Shown here: in pieces, positions 42,190 through 50,299 of the stretch | How positions within the stretch are numbered: position 1 is the stretch's first letter | Layout: every line of letters begins with the position of its first letter | Assembly: GCA_035519535.1 (NCBI GenBank) | Contig: DATIWF010000104.1 | Coordinates: 4,370 to 68,369 of the forward strand | Direction of reading: 5' to 3' | DNA: 64,000 nucleotides | Source of the DNA: DATEGZ01 sp035519535 | GTDB taxonomy: Bacteria > Acidobacteriota > Vicinamibacteria > Vicinamibacterales > SCN-69-37 | Made by a program: the position numbers and the translations under genes | The notes under the pieces: generated by a model | The model's input: the letters and a program-made list of their open reading frames with translations, nothing else | The model's database searches: none | What the model was told of the DNA's origin: nothing

Positions 42190-43443
42190 TCAGCGTGAGG
42201 AACCGGCGGGGGGCTCGAGCAGGACAGGACGCAAGGCGGTGAAATACGCCGAGGGTTCAGGCGAGGCCGTGAGGGCGTCGTACGAAAACAGCAGGACGCC
42301 GGCGGCGCCGGCCCGGCGCGCCAGGCGCAGCCGATCGGCGGTCGTGGCGACCGGGAGCTGATAGGCGCCGACGCCCACCCAGAGCGGCGTCGACGCGGCG
42401 GCCGCGCGCGCCTGGCTCAGCTGATCGGCGAACTCCTTCGGATCGGCCGCGTACGCCATGGGACAGATCGCGTCGAAATCGCCCGCAGCCGCCCACGCCC
42501 GCCAGTTCTGCAGCCGCCGCCCGAGGGCTTCGTCCGCGCTCGGGTTCACGGCGATCGTGACGAGTGCGCGCGGGCGCGCGCGCCGCACCGCGCCGGCCAG
42601 CCGCGTGGCGAGCTCGCTCAGTCGATCGCGGCGATACGCCTCCCAGCTGTCGGGCAGAAAGTTCGTCCACAACATCGGCTCGGTGACCGAGCGTGCGTCG
42701 AGCCGCTGGCGCTCCGCCGCCGGGGTAGCGGCCGCGTGGAGCGCCCGGAACGTCGCAATCGCGCTGCGGCTGTAGTCGAACGCCTCGGTGGGGTAGCGCA
42801 GATAGTCGAGGTGGACGCCGTCGACGGCGTATTTCGTCGCCACCTCGGTGACGACGCGCGTCGTGTAGGCCTGGGACTCGTCGGCAATGGGCGAAAGATA
42901 GAGCCCTTCCACCTGACTGGACATCGATCGCGTCCACCGCGCCACCGCGGCCACGTATTCCGGCGACTGGGGATCCACGTCGTGGAGCGCCGCGGCCAGC
43001 GCGCTCGGCACCATCAGCCACTCCGGATGCCGGAACACCACGTGGGCGCGCGAGCGGGGAAGGGTGGCCGCGCTCGCGACGAGATTCACGTTGATCCACG
43101 CGTGGACGCGCAGCCCCGCCTTGTGCGCGAGATCGAGCGTGGTCGCGAGCGGGTCGAAGCTCGCCGGCTCGCCATCGAGCTCGGACGATCGCGGCTCGAT
43201 GTCGCTCGCGTAGAACGCCTCGCCGCGTCCGCGGACCTGCACGAGGAGCGTGTTGAAGCCGCCGGCACGCGCCGCGTCCACCATCGCCGCGATCTGCGTC
43301 GGCGACGTCAGCGACGTGCGCTGCACCCACAGGCCGCGCGTCTCGTCCGCGGCCGCGAGCGCCGGCGTCAGGGGAGGTTGGAGGATCGCGGCGCCGGCAA
43401 CCAGGACCAGAAGCAGCACGACGGCACGGCGCGCGCGGGGCAT
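42190..43443 (-). CDS. Secreted glycoside hydrolase-like protein, GHL10/DUF187 family
   Basis: The 417-residue protein has a signal peptide (RRAVVLLLVLVAGAAILQPPLTPALAA, in pieces) followed by a TIM barrel. The opening WVQRTSLTSPTQIAAMVDAARAGGFNTLLVQV, the HAWINVNL segment and GVHLDYLRYPTEAFDYS are marks of the family-10-like YngK/GHL10 hydrolases. These are thought to act on glycans, possibly peptidoglycan-derived. A gene-start AAAGGAT lies upstream. It forms a two-gene unit with the serine hydrolase. Confidence 0.83.
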   Translation of the reverse strand: MPRARRAVVLLLVLVAGAAILQPPLTPALAAADETRGLWVQRTSLTSPTQIAAMVDAARAGGFNTLLVQVRGRGEAFYASDIEPRSSELDGEPASFDPLATTLDLAHKAGLRVHAWINVNLVASAATLPRSRAHVVFRHPEWLMVPSALAAALHDVDPQSPEYVAAVARWTRSMSSQVEGLYLSPIADESQAYTTRVVTEVATKYAVDGVHLDYLRYPTEAFDYSRSAIATFRALHAAATPAAERQRLDARSVTEPMLWTNFLPDSWEAYRRDRLSELATRLAGAVRRARPRALVTIAVNPSADEALGRRLQNWRAWAAAGDFDAICPMAYAADPKEFADQLSQARAAAASTPLWVGVGAYQLPVATTADRLRLARRAGAAGVLLFSYDALTASPEPSAYFTALRPVLLEPPAGSSR

Positions 43444-43509
43444 GAGATCCTTTCACGTTAGACGCCACCGTGCGGGGTGTCAACGGGAAATGCGATACGC
43501 TTCTGCTCC

Positions 43510-44451
43510 ATGTTCGTCCTCGGCCTCGACGCGGGCGGCACGAAGACGGTCTGTCTGCTCGCCGACGAACGCGGCCAGATTCTCGCCGAAGCGCGCGGGC
43601 CAGGCGCGAACCTGCAGGCCGGAGGCGAGCTCGAGGTCGAGAAGGCGCTTCACGGGGTCATCGCCGAAGCGCTGGGACGCGATCGCGCCATCCGTCCGGC
43701 AGCGATCTGCTGCGGCATGGCCGGCGTCGATCGCCCGGAGGACACCGCGGTCATCCGCGGCATCCTCACGCGCATCGGTCAGAAAGCCGACCTCCTCATC
43801 GTCAACGACGCGCTCATCGCGCTCGAAGCCGGGGCGCCGGGCCAGGCGGGCGTCGTGATCGTCGCCGGCACGGGCTCGATCGCCTACGGCCGGGACGACG
43901 CCGGCCGCGCGGCGCGGGCGGGCGGCTGGGGCCACGTGCTGGGCGACGAGGGCAGCGGCTACTGGCTGGGCCGGCAGGCGCTGCAATCGGTCGTGCGGTC
44001 GGCTGACGGACGAGGACCGGCCACGAAGCTGACCGCCCGCGTGCTCGCCCACTACGGCGTCAGCCGCGCGCAGGATCTCGTGCACCACATCTACTACGGC
44101 GGCACGCGGCCGTCGGCGATCGCCGCGCTCGGGGCCGTGGTCCAGGCGGCCGCCGAGGAGGGCGACGGGATCGCCCGTCAGATCATCGAGACCGGCGCGC
44201 TCGAGCTCGCCGCAGCGGCCGTGTCGGTGGCGACGCGCCTCGCGCTCGACGCCTGTCCCGTCGTGCTGTCCGGCGGGATGTTCCGCGCCGTGCCGCGCCT
44301 CCAGACGAGCGTCAGCCTGCGCGTGAGGCAGGCGCTTCCACACGCCACCATCCAGCCCCTCGCGGTGGAGCCCGCGCTGGGCGCGGTGCGATTCGCGCTC
44401 GCCCTCGCGGGAGGCCATCTGGTGGTGCCGAGCTACGTGGAGGCGTCGTAG
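43510..44451 (+). CDS. N-acetylglucosamine kinase (BadF/BadG ASKHA family)
   Basis: From ATG 43510 the product is 313 residues. The ASKHA phosphate motifs are present: FVLGLDAGGTKTVCLLAD (phosphate 1), VIVAGTGSIAYG and the adenosine motif VVLSGGMF. The sequence GGWGHVLGDEGSGYWLG is typical of N-acetylglucosamine/N-acetylmuramic acid kinases of this family. It should phosphorylate a recycled amino sugar for NagB or MurQ, which follow. A TACGCT -10-like box lies 8 bp before the start. Confidence 0.87.
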   Translation: MFVLGLDAGGTKTVCLLADERGQILAEARGPGANLQAGGELEVEKALHGVIAEALGRDRAIRPAAICCGMAGVDRPEDTAVIRGILTRIGQKADLLIVNDALIALEAGAPGQAGVVIVAGTGSIAYGRDDAGRAARAGGWGHVLGDEGSGYWLGRQALQSVVRSADGRGPATKLTARVLAHYGVSRAQDLVHHIYYGGTRPSAIAALGAVVQAAAEEGDGIARQIIETGALELAAAAVSVATRLALDACPVVLSGGMFRAVPRLQTSVSLRVRQALPHATIQPLAVEPALGAVRFALALAGGHLVVPSYVEAS

Positions 44452-45183
44452 GTGCTGCGCTTGGTGATCCATCCCACCGCCGAGGCGGCGTCACGCGGCC
44501 TGGCGGATTTTCTCGCCCGCTCGCTGGAGCGCACGCCTGCGCTCGTCCTCGGCCTGCCGACGGGCCGCACGCCGGTCGCGCTCTACGCTGATCTCGTCCG
44601 ACTCCATCGCCGCGGCCGCGCGAGCCTCCGGCGCGCGACGACGTTCAACCTCGACGAGTTCGTGGGGCTCGGGTCGCGCGACCCGCGCAGCTATCACGCG
44701 TTCATGCGGCGCCACCTGTTCGATCACGTTGATCTCCCGGCGGCGCGCGTTCACATCCCCAACGGCCGTGCGCGCAATCTTCGCCGCGAGGCGGCGCGCT
44801 ACGAGCGGCAGCTGGCGGCGGCCGGCGGACTCGACCTCGTCATCCTCGGGATCGGCCACAACGGCCACATCGGCTTCAACGAACCGGGTGCGGCGCTCGA
44901 GGCGCGCACGCACTGCGCGACGCTCCGGTCGCGCACGCGGCGGGACAATGCCTGGCTCTTCGGCGGCGACTGGCACCGGGTGCCGAGGCGCGCGCTCTCG
45001 ATGGGCATCGGCACCATCCTCAGCGCGCGGGGCGTGGTCCTGCTCGCCACCGGCGCCTCCAAGGCGGCGATCGTGCGCCGCGCGATCCGCGGCCCGATCA
45101 CGACGCGCGTGCCCGCGTCCCTCCTGCAACTCCACCCGAACGTGGTCGTGGTGCTGGACCGCGCGGCGGCGGCGCGGATCTAG
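44452..45183 (+). CDS. nagB: Glucosamine-6-phosphate deaminase
   Basis: The protein is 243 residues from GTG 44452, immediately after the kinase stop. It has GLPTGRTPVALYADLVRLH, the substrate loop FNLDEFVGLGSRDPRSYHAFMRRHLFDHV, and the catalytic GIGHNGHIGFNEPG with its Asp/His/Glu residues. It converts glucosamine-6-phosphate to fructose-6-phosphate and ammonia. Its end overlaps the converging murQ gene by 4 bp. Confidence 0.92.
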   Translation: MLRLVIHPTAEAASRGLADFLARSLERTPALVLGLPTGRTPVALYADLVRLHRRGRASLRRATTFNLDEFVGLGSRDPRSYHAFMRRHLFDHVDLPAARVHIPNGRARNLRREAARYERQLAAAGGLDLVILGIGHNGHIGFNEPGAALEARTHCATLRSRTRRDNAWLFGGDWHRVPRRALSMGIGTILSARGVVLLATGASKAAIVRRAIRGPITTRVPASLLQLHPNVVVVLDRAAAARI

Positions 45184-46130
45184 GCCGGACCGCGTCCGAG
45201 CAGCTTCCGGAGCGTGGGCTCGAGGTCCTCGCCGAGGGCGTCGCGGATCGAATCGTGAGCGCGCTTGAGGCGCCGCAGCGCCTGCGGGTAGGTGAGGCCG
45301 GCGCGCTTCATGACGATGGCGGCCTTGACGTTCCACTTCGCGTCCTTGAGCAGCCCGACGGCCTCGTCGGGCGTCACGCCCGTCACGACCGCGACGATCC
45401 GGCGCGCGCGGTCACGCAGCTTCTCGGACCCGGTCTGCACGTCCACCATCAGGTTGCCGTAGGTCTTGCCGATGCGAATCATCGCGAGCGTGGTGAGCAT
45501 GTTCAGCACCATCTTCGTGGCGGTGCCCGCCTTGAGGCGCGTGGACCCCGCGATGACTTCGGGCCCGACCGCCGGCGCGATGATCAGATCGACGAAGGTC
45601 TGAAGCTCGGTGCCCGGCCAGCACGTCACGAAGATGATGCGCGCGCCCTTCTTGCGCGCGCCGGTGAGCGCGCCGCGCACGAACTGCGTGATGCCGCTCG
45701 CCGAGACGCCGATGACGACGTCGCGTTTGGAGACACGGAGCCGCGAGACGCTGCGCGCGCCCTCCTCGAAGTTGTCCTCGACGCCCTCGCGCGCGCGAAA
45801 CACCGCCTCCTGGCCGCCGGCCATGATGGCCTGCACGAGCTTGGGCGGCGTGCCGAACGTCGGCGGCATCTCCGCCGCTTCGACGATGCCCAGCCGGCCG
45901 CTCGTCCCGGCGCCCACCAGAAACAGCCGGCCGCCTTTTCTGAGCGCGCCCGTGATGATCTCCACGCCGTGCGCGATGCGCTCGCGCTCCCGGTGCACGG
46001 CGGCGACGACCCGACGGTCCTCCGCGCTGACCAACTCGACCATGTCGAGCACCGACATCTTGTCGATGCCGAGCGTGGCCGGGTTGATGGCTTCAGTGGG
46101 CAGATCCTGCCACTTCGAGTGGTACGGCAT
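45180..46130 (-). CDS. murQ: N-acetylmuramic acid 6-phosphate etherase
   Basis: From ATG 46130 the product is 316 residues, the normal MurQ length. It has the SIS domain with LFLVGAGTSGRLGIVEAAEMPPTFG, the catalytic Glu in that loop, GVSASGITQFVRGAL and GSTRLKAGTATKMVLNMLTT. It removes lactate from MurNAc-6-phosphate to give GlcNAc-6-phosphate during muropeptide recycling. It converges on nagB and is divergent from xerD. Confidence 0.95.
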   Translation of the reverse strand: MPYHSKWQDLPTEAINPATLGIDKMSVLDMVELVSAEDRRVVAAVHRERERIAHGVEIITGALRKGGRLFLVGAGTSGRLGIVEAAEMPPTFGTPPKLVQAIMAGGQEAVFRAREGVEDNFEEGARSVSRLRVSKRDVVIGVSASGITQFVRGALTGARKKGARIIFVTCWPGTELQTFVDLIIAPAVGPEVIAGSTRLKAGTATKMVLNMLTTLAMIRIGKTYGNLMVDVQTGSEKLRDRARRIVAVVTGVTPDEAVGLLKDAKWNVKAAIVMKRAGLTYPQALRRLKRAHDSIRDALGEDLEPTLRKLLGRGPA

Positions 46131-46174
46131 GGCGGACGCGGCTGACGCGAACCGGCCTAGCGTACTCGGATAGC

Positions 46175-47143
46175 ATGACAACCGCAATGCGTCGGCGCCC
46201 TGCGCACCCACCGCCCGCCCGGCGCGGCCCCGGCGCGCCCGACGAGGTGCCGCGCCCGCCGATGGCGATCGTGCGCTACCTGCGCCACGTCGAGATCGAG
46301 CGCCGGATGGCCGCCAACACGATCGAAGCCTATCGGCGCGATCTGATCCGGCTCGCGCAGTTCGCGGCCGGCCGCGATCGCCCGCTCGAAGCGCTCGACC
46401 GCGCCGATCTCGAGGCCTTCGTCCGCGAGTCGATGGCGGGCGGGCTGTCGCCGACGTCCACGGCGCGGATCGTCGCGACCGTGCGGGGGTTCTACCGGTT
46501 CCTGCGGCTCCTCGGCGAGATCGCGCAGAACCCGGCCGACGATCTTCATGCGCCGCGGACGCTCTCGTCGCTGCCGCACTCGATCGCGCTCGAGGAGATC
46601 GACGCGCTGCTGGCGGCGCCCGACGTGTCCACGCCGAAGGGCCTGCGCGACCGCGCGCTGATCGAAGTGCTCTATGCGACCGGCCTCCGCGTCTCCGAGC
46701 TCGTCGGCCTGCGGATTGCCGACCTGCGCGCGGACGAGGGCTACCTGAAGTGCTTCGGGAAGGGCAGCAAGCAGCGCGTGGTGCCGATCGGCGACGAGGC
46801 CGTGCGCTGGGTGCGGCGCTACCTCGCCAATGCGCGGCCGCGCCTCGTCGGGCGCCGCGAGAGCCCGTTCCTCTTCGTCAACGCGCGCGGCGGCGGCCGG
46901 CTGACGCGGCTCGGCTTCTGGAAACTCCTCAAAGCCTACGGCCGGCAAGCGGGCGTGCGCGGCCGGCTCAGCCCGCACGTGCTGCGCCACTCGTTCGCGA
47001 CGCACCTGCTCGAACGCGGCGCGGACCTTCGCGCCATCCAGGCCATGCTCGGCCACGCCGATCTGTCGACGACGCAGATCTACACGCACGTGCTCGAAGC
47101 GCGGCTGCGCCAGGTCTACGACCGCTTCCACCCGCGGGCGTAG
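46175..47143 (+). CDS. xerD: Tyrosine site-specific recombinase XerC/XerD
   Basis: The 322-residue protein has an N-terminal SAM-like domain and the catalytic domain: Arg172 (ATGLRVSELVGL), Lys in GKGSKQRVVPIG, H-x-x-R as His268-Arg271 in HVLRHSFATHLL, GHADLSTTQIYTH, and nucleophile Tyr303. The type is chromosomal Xer, which resolves chromosome dimers at dif. A dif-like site lies 5.6 kb away at 52752. The first ~28 residues are a Pro/Arg-rich extension, so translation may start at a later ATG such as PMAIVRYLRHV. Confidence 0.92.
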   Translation: MTTAMRRRPAHPPPARRGPGAPDEVPRPPMAIVRYLRHVEIERRMAANTIEAYRRDLIRLAQFAAGRDRPLEALDRADLEAFVRESMAGGLSPTSTARIVATVRGFYRFLRLLGEIAQNPADDLHAPRTLSSLPHSIALEEIDALLAAPDVSTPKGLRDRALIEVLYATGLRVSELVGLRIADLRADEGYLKCFGKGSKQRVVPIGDEAVRWVRRYLANARPRLVGRRESPFLFVNARGGGRLTRLGFWKLLKAYGRQAGVRGRLSPHVLRHSFATHLLERGADLRAIQAMLGHADLSTTQIYTHVLEARLRQVYDRFHPRA

Positions 47144-47151
47144 CGCGCGGC

Positions 47152-47321
47152 GTGCGTAGTGCTGGGTGCTGGGTGCTCGGTGCTTGGTGCGGTGCTGCGT
47201 GCCCGGTGCGGCAACGACGTCCGGGAATGCCGGCGGCGTCCGCTCGAAGGCGGACGCGCCGCACCGGCATCAAGCAACGCACTCGGCGCCGCGCACCGAG
47301 CAGCCGGCACCCCGCACCGAG
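47152..47321. repeat. Inverted tandem heptamer array around a long hairpin
   Basis: The left arm (47152-47212) is a run of 7-base units close to GTGCTGG: GTGCTGG, GTGCTGG, GTGCTCG, GTGCTTG, a 5-base GTGCG, then GTGCTGC and GTGCCCG. The right arm (47293-47321) holds the inverted units GCACCGA, GCAGCCG, GCACCCC, GCACCGA. Between them lies a hairpin with outer stem ATGCCGG (47227-47233)/CCGGCAT (47264-47270) and inner perfect stem GCGTCCGC/GCGGACGC (47236-47257). I see no gene in this gap. Confidence 0.8.
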
Positions 47322-47324
47322 AAT

Positions 47325-47353
47325 TTGACCGCCCCGCGCGCGTCTAGTACGCT
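47325..47353 (+). promoter_or_regulatory. Sigma-70-type promoter of metK
   Basis: TTGACC (47325-47330) and TACGCT (47348-47353) are spaced by 17 bp. They lie directly after the right arm of the heptamer array, and the -35 box begins 4 bp past it. The leader to the ATG is about 40 bases and ends in a TAAGGAG ribosome binding site. I see no SAM riboswitch fold. Confidence 0.7.
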
Positions 47354-47401
47354 TAGCTGTTCCGCGGGCGGATGAATTCCCCGCGTGTAAGGAGTCGCTC
47401 C

Positions 47402-48553
47402 ATGGGGCGCAACGGCCGCCATTTGTTCACGTCCGAGTCAGTCACCGAAGGCCATCCCGACAAGATCGCCGACCAGATCTCCGACGGCATCCTCGATTCC
47501 ATCCTGGCGCAGGATCCAGTCGCGCGCGTCGCGTGCGAGACGCTCGTCACGACGGGCCTGGCGATCATCGCCGGAGAGATCACGACCAACTGCTACGTCG
47601 ATTTTCAGAAGATCGTCCGCGAGGTGATCAAGGACGTCGGCTATACGCGCGCAAAATACGGCTTCGACTACGAGACGTGCTCGGTGCTCTCGTCGATCCA
47701 CGAGCAGTCGCGCGACATCGGCCAGGGCGTCGACACCGGCGGCGCCGGCGACCAGGGCCTGATGTTCGGCTTCGCGTGCACGGAAACACCCGAGCTGATG
47801 CCGCTGCCGATCATGCTGGCCCACAAGCTCGTGCGCGGCCTGTCGGAGACGCGCCGCGCCGGCGTGCTCGACTACCTGCGGCCGGACGGCAAGTCGCAGG
47901 TCACGGTCGAGTACGAGGGCACGCGTCCCGTGCGCATCGACGCCATCGTGCTCTCGACGCAGCACAGCCCGACCGTCACGCAGGACACGATTCGCGAGGA
48001 CCTGATCGAGCGCGTCGTGAACCAGGCGATTCCGGCCGAACTCGTCGACAAGAAGACGAAAATCTACGTCAATCCGACCGGCCGGTTCGTCACCGGCGGT
48101 CCGCACGGCGACGCCGGCGTCACCGGCCGCAAGATCATCGTGGACACCTACGGCGGCGCCGCGCCGCATGGCGGCGGCGCGTTCTCGGGCAAGGATCCCA
48201 CCAAGGTCGACCGGTCCGCGTGCTACCTCGCCCGCCACATCGCGAAGAACGTCGTCGCGGCCGGGCTCGCGGACCGCGCGCTCGTGCAGCTGGCCTACGC
48301 GATCGGCGTCGCCGATCCCGTGTCGATCCTCGTGGACACGAGCGGGACCGGACGGGTGGCCGATGACAAGCTCGTCGAGCTCGTCCGCGGCCACTTCAAG
48401 CTCACGCCGCGCGGCATCATCGAGTCCCTCGACTTGCGGCGGCCGATCTACCGCAAGACGGCGGCCTTCGGACACTTCGGACGCCAGGAGCCCGAGTTCA
48501 CCTGGGAACGCACGGACCGCGCGAGCGCGATGCGCGCCGACGCGGGCCTGTAA
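47402..48553 (+). CDS. metK: S-adenosylmethionine synthetase
   Basis: From ATG 47402, eight bases after TAAGGAG, the protein is 383 residues. It has LFTSESVTEGHPDKIADQISD (in pieces), the flexible loop GVDTGGAGDQGLMFG, the P-loop-like GGAFSGKDPTKVDRSACYLAR and FGHFGRQEPEFTWE. It makes SAM from methionine and ATP, the methyl donor for the radical SAM enzymes here (MiaB and the 1455-2849 gene). A GC hairpin follows its stop. Confidence 0.97.
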   Translation: MGRNGRHLFTSESVTEGHPDKIADQISDGILDSILAQDPVARVACETLVTTGLAIIAGEITTNCYVDFQKIVREVIKDVGYTRAKYGFDYETCSVLSSIHEQSRDIGQGVDTGGAGDQGLMFGFACTETPELMPLPIMLAHKLVRGLSETRRAGVLDYLRPDGKSQVTVEYEGTRPVRIDAIVLSTQHSPTVTQDTIREDLIERVVNQAIPAELVDKKTKIYVNPTGRFVTGGPHGDAGVTGRKIIVDTYGGAAPHGGGAFSGKDPTKVDRSACYLARHIAKNVVAAGLADRALVQLAYAIGVADPVSILVDTSGTGRVADDKLVELVRGHFKLTPRGIIESLDLRRPIYRKTAAFGHFGRQEPEFTWERTDRASAMRADAGL

Positions 48554-48569
48554 CCCCTCGCGCCCGTCC

Positions 48570-48591
48570 GGCCCGCCAGGCCGGGCGGGCC
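48570..48591 (+). terminator. Perfect GC hairpin downstream of metK
   Basis: GGCCCGCC and GGCGGGCC form an 8-bp perfect stem around a 6-base loop 17 bp past the metK stop. There is no T-run, so intrinsic termination is uncertain. Confidence 0.45.
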
Positions 48592-48608
48592 CTGAACCTG
48601 CCAACGCC

Positions 48609-50297
48609 GTGCCGCGCCTCCTCCGATCCACGATCCTGATGGCGGCGGCGGTTGCCGCCGGCCTGGCGTGCTACGTCGGCGCGACGCTGCCCCCGCGCAC
48701 CGTCACGCTCGACGGCGCCCCGTCACGCCAGACGGTCTTCGGCGCGTACCACATCCACACGAATCGATCCGACGGGTCCGGCACGCCCGACGAGATCGCC
48801 GCGGCGGCCGCGCGGAGCGGCCTCGCCTTCGTGATCGTCACCGACCACGGCGACGGCACGCGTCCGCCCGACCCGCCCGCGTATCGGCACGGCGTGCTGT
48901 ACGTCGATGCCCTCGAGATCAACACACTCGCCGGCCACCTCGTCGCGCTGGGGCTGACCGCCGCCGCGCCGTACCCGCTGGCGGGGGAGGCAGCCGACGT
49001 GATCGAGGACGTGCACCGACTCGGCGGCTGGGCGGTCGTGGCGCACCCGGATTCACCCAATCCCGCGCTGCAGTGGCGTGACTGGACGGTGCCCTACGAC
49101 GGCGTCGAGTGGCTCAACGCGGACTCGGAGTGGCGCGGCCAGACGGTCTCGAGTCTGGCGGGCACGGCGCTGCGCGCGATCGTGCGGTCCCCGGAGTCGA
49201 TCGCGTCGCTGTTCCGCCGGCCATCCCGCACGCTCCAGCGGTGGGACGATGCGATTCAGTACCGGCCGGTGGTGGCGCTCGCGGCCCTCGACGCGCACGC
49301 GCGGCTGCCGTGGCCGGGCAGCAACGAGCCGCGTCGGCGCACGATCCTGGCGCGGCCTGGCTACGACTCGATGTTTCGCACGCTCCAGCAGGGAGTGATC
49401 CTCGACGCGCCGTGGTCGGGCGACGCCCCGGCTGACGCGTCCCGGCTGCTCCAGGCGATCGAGGGCGGGCGCACGTTTTCGATCGTGCGCGCGCTCGCGG
49501 GCCCGGCGGAGCTCCAGTTCGTCGCGACGCAGGCCGGCCGCTGGGTCGTGATGGGCGGCCGGCTCCCGGACATGAGTCCCGTGCACTTCCACGCCGCCGT
49601 GCCGCAGGCGCCGGGCGTCGAACTGGTGCTCGTGCAGCGGAACCGCGCCTTGGCGAGAGGGAAGGGCAGTCTCGATTGGGCCGGGGGCCCCTCACCCGGC
49701 GCGTACCGCGTCGAGGTGCGCTTCCCCGGAACCGACGTCCCGTGGCTCTTGTCGAACCCGATCTACGCCGGCGTGCCGCCGCTTGACGCGCCCGCCGTCG
49801 CGGCGCCACCGGCGACGACTGCGGCGCTGGCGCTTGGCGCCGATCGCGGCTGGCGCGCCGAGCACGACGCGGCGTCCCGCGCGGACGTCGCCGCCGGCCC
49901 CGCAGACGTCAGCTTGACGTTCGCGCTGGGCGCGGGCCCGCCGGCCGGACAGTACGCGGCCGTCGTGACCGACGTCGACGGCGAGGAGGCATTCGACGCG
50001 GTGCAGTTCACAGCCCGAGCCGATCGGCCGATGCGCGTCTCGCTGCAGGTGCGGCTGCTCAGCGGCCAGCGCTGGCGGCGCTCGGTGTACGTCGACGGCG
50101 CGGCGCGATCGGTGGTCGTGCACCTCGACGAGTTCGAGCGGGTCGAGACCGCGTCGGTCCTCCGGCCGAACGCGGCGCGAATTCGCAGTGTGCTCTTCGT
50201 CGTGGACACGCTCAACACGACGCCCGGCACGCGCGGCAGCCTCACGCTGTCGAACGTCGCGCTGTCACGCGCGCCGGTCGTCGACGCGGGGAAGTAG
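48609..50297 (+). CDS. Membrane-anchored PHP-domain phosphoesterase-like protein
   Basis: From GTG 48609 the product is 562 residues. It has an N-terminal hydrophobic anchor or signal (ILMAAAVAAGLACYVGA), then a PHP domain with YHIHTNRSDGSGTPDEI, VIVTDHGDGT, DALEINTLAGHLVALG and WAVVAHPDSPN, which keeps the histidine/aspartate metal ligands. A C-terminal ~200-residue beta-rich part (AELQFVATQAG to SNVALSRAP) resembles no domain I can name. PHP domains hydrolyse phosphoesters. An extracytoplasmic, anchored version suggests a surface substrate, but none is evident. Confidence 0.78.
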   Translation: MPRLLRSTILMAAAVAAGLACYVGATLPPRTVTLDGAPSRQTVFGAYHIHTNRSDGSGTPDEIAAAAARSGLAFVIVTDHGDGTRPPDPPAYRHGVLYVDALEINTLAGHLVALGLTAAAPYPLAGEAADVIEDVHRLGGWAVVAHPDSPNPALQWRDWTVPYDGVEWLNADSEWRGQTVSSLAGTALRAIVRSPESIASLFRRPSRTLQRWDDAIQYRPVVALAALDAHARLPWPGSNEPRRRTILARPGYDSMFRTLQQGVILDAPWSGDAPADASRLLQAIEGGRTFSIVRALAGPAELQFVATQAGRWVVMGGRLPDMSPVHFHAAVPQAPGVELVLVQRNRALARGKGSLDWAGGPSPGAYRVEVRFPGTDVPWLLSNPIYAGVPPLDAPAVAAPPATTAALALGADRGWRAEHDAASRADVAAGPADVSLTFALGAGPPAGQYAAVVTDVDGEEAFDAVQFTARADRPMRVSLQVRLLSGQRWRRSVYVDGAARSVVVHLDEFERVETASVLRPNAARIRSVLFVVDTLNTTPGTRGSLTLSNVALSRAPVVDAGK

Positions 50298-50299
50298 CG

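Noticed and set aside
47159..47347. Short frames through the heptamer array
   Set aside because: Their residues are a by-product of the repeat units and the hairpin. No start signal or conserved protein feature is visible.
47354..47401. SAM riboswitch in the metK leader
   Set aside because: The leader is only ~40 bases and shows no SAM-I, SAM-II or SAH-type helices.
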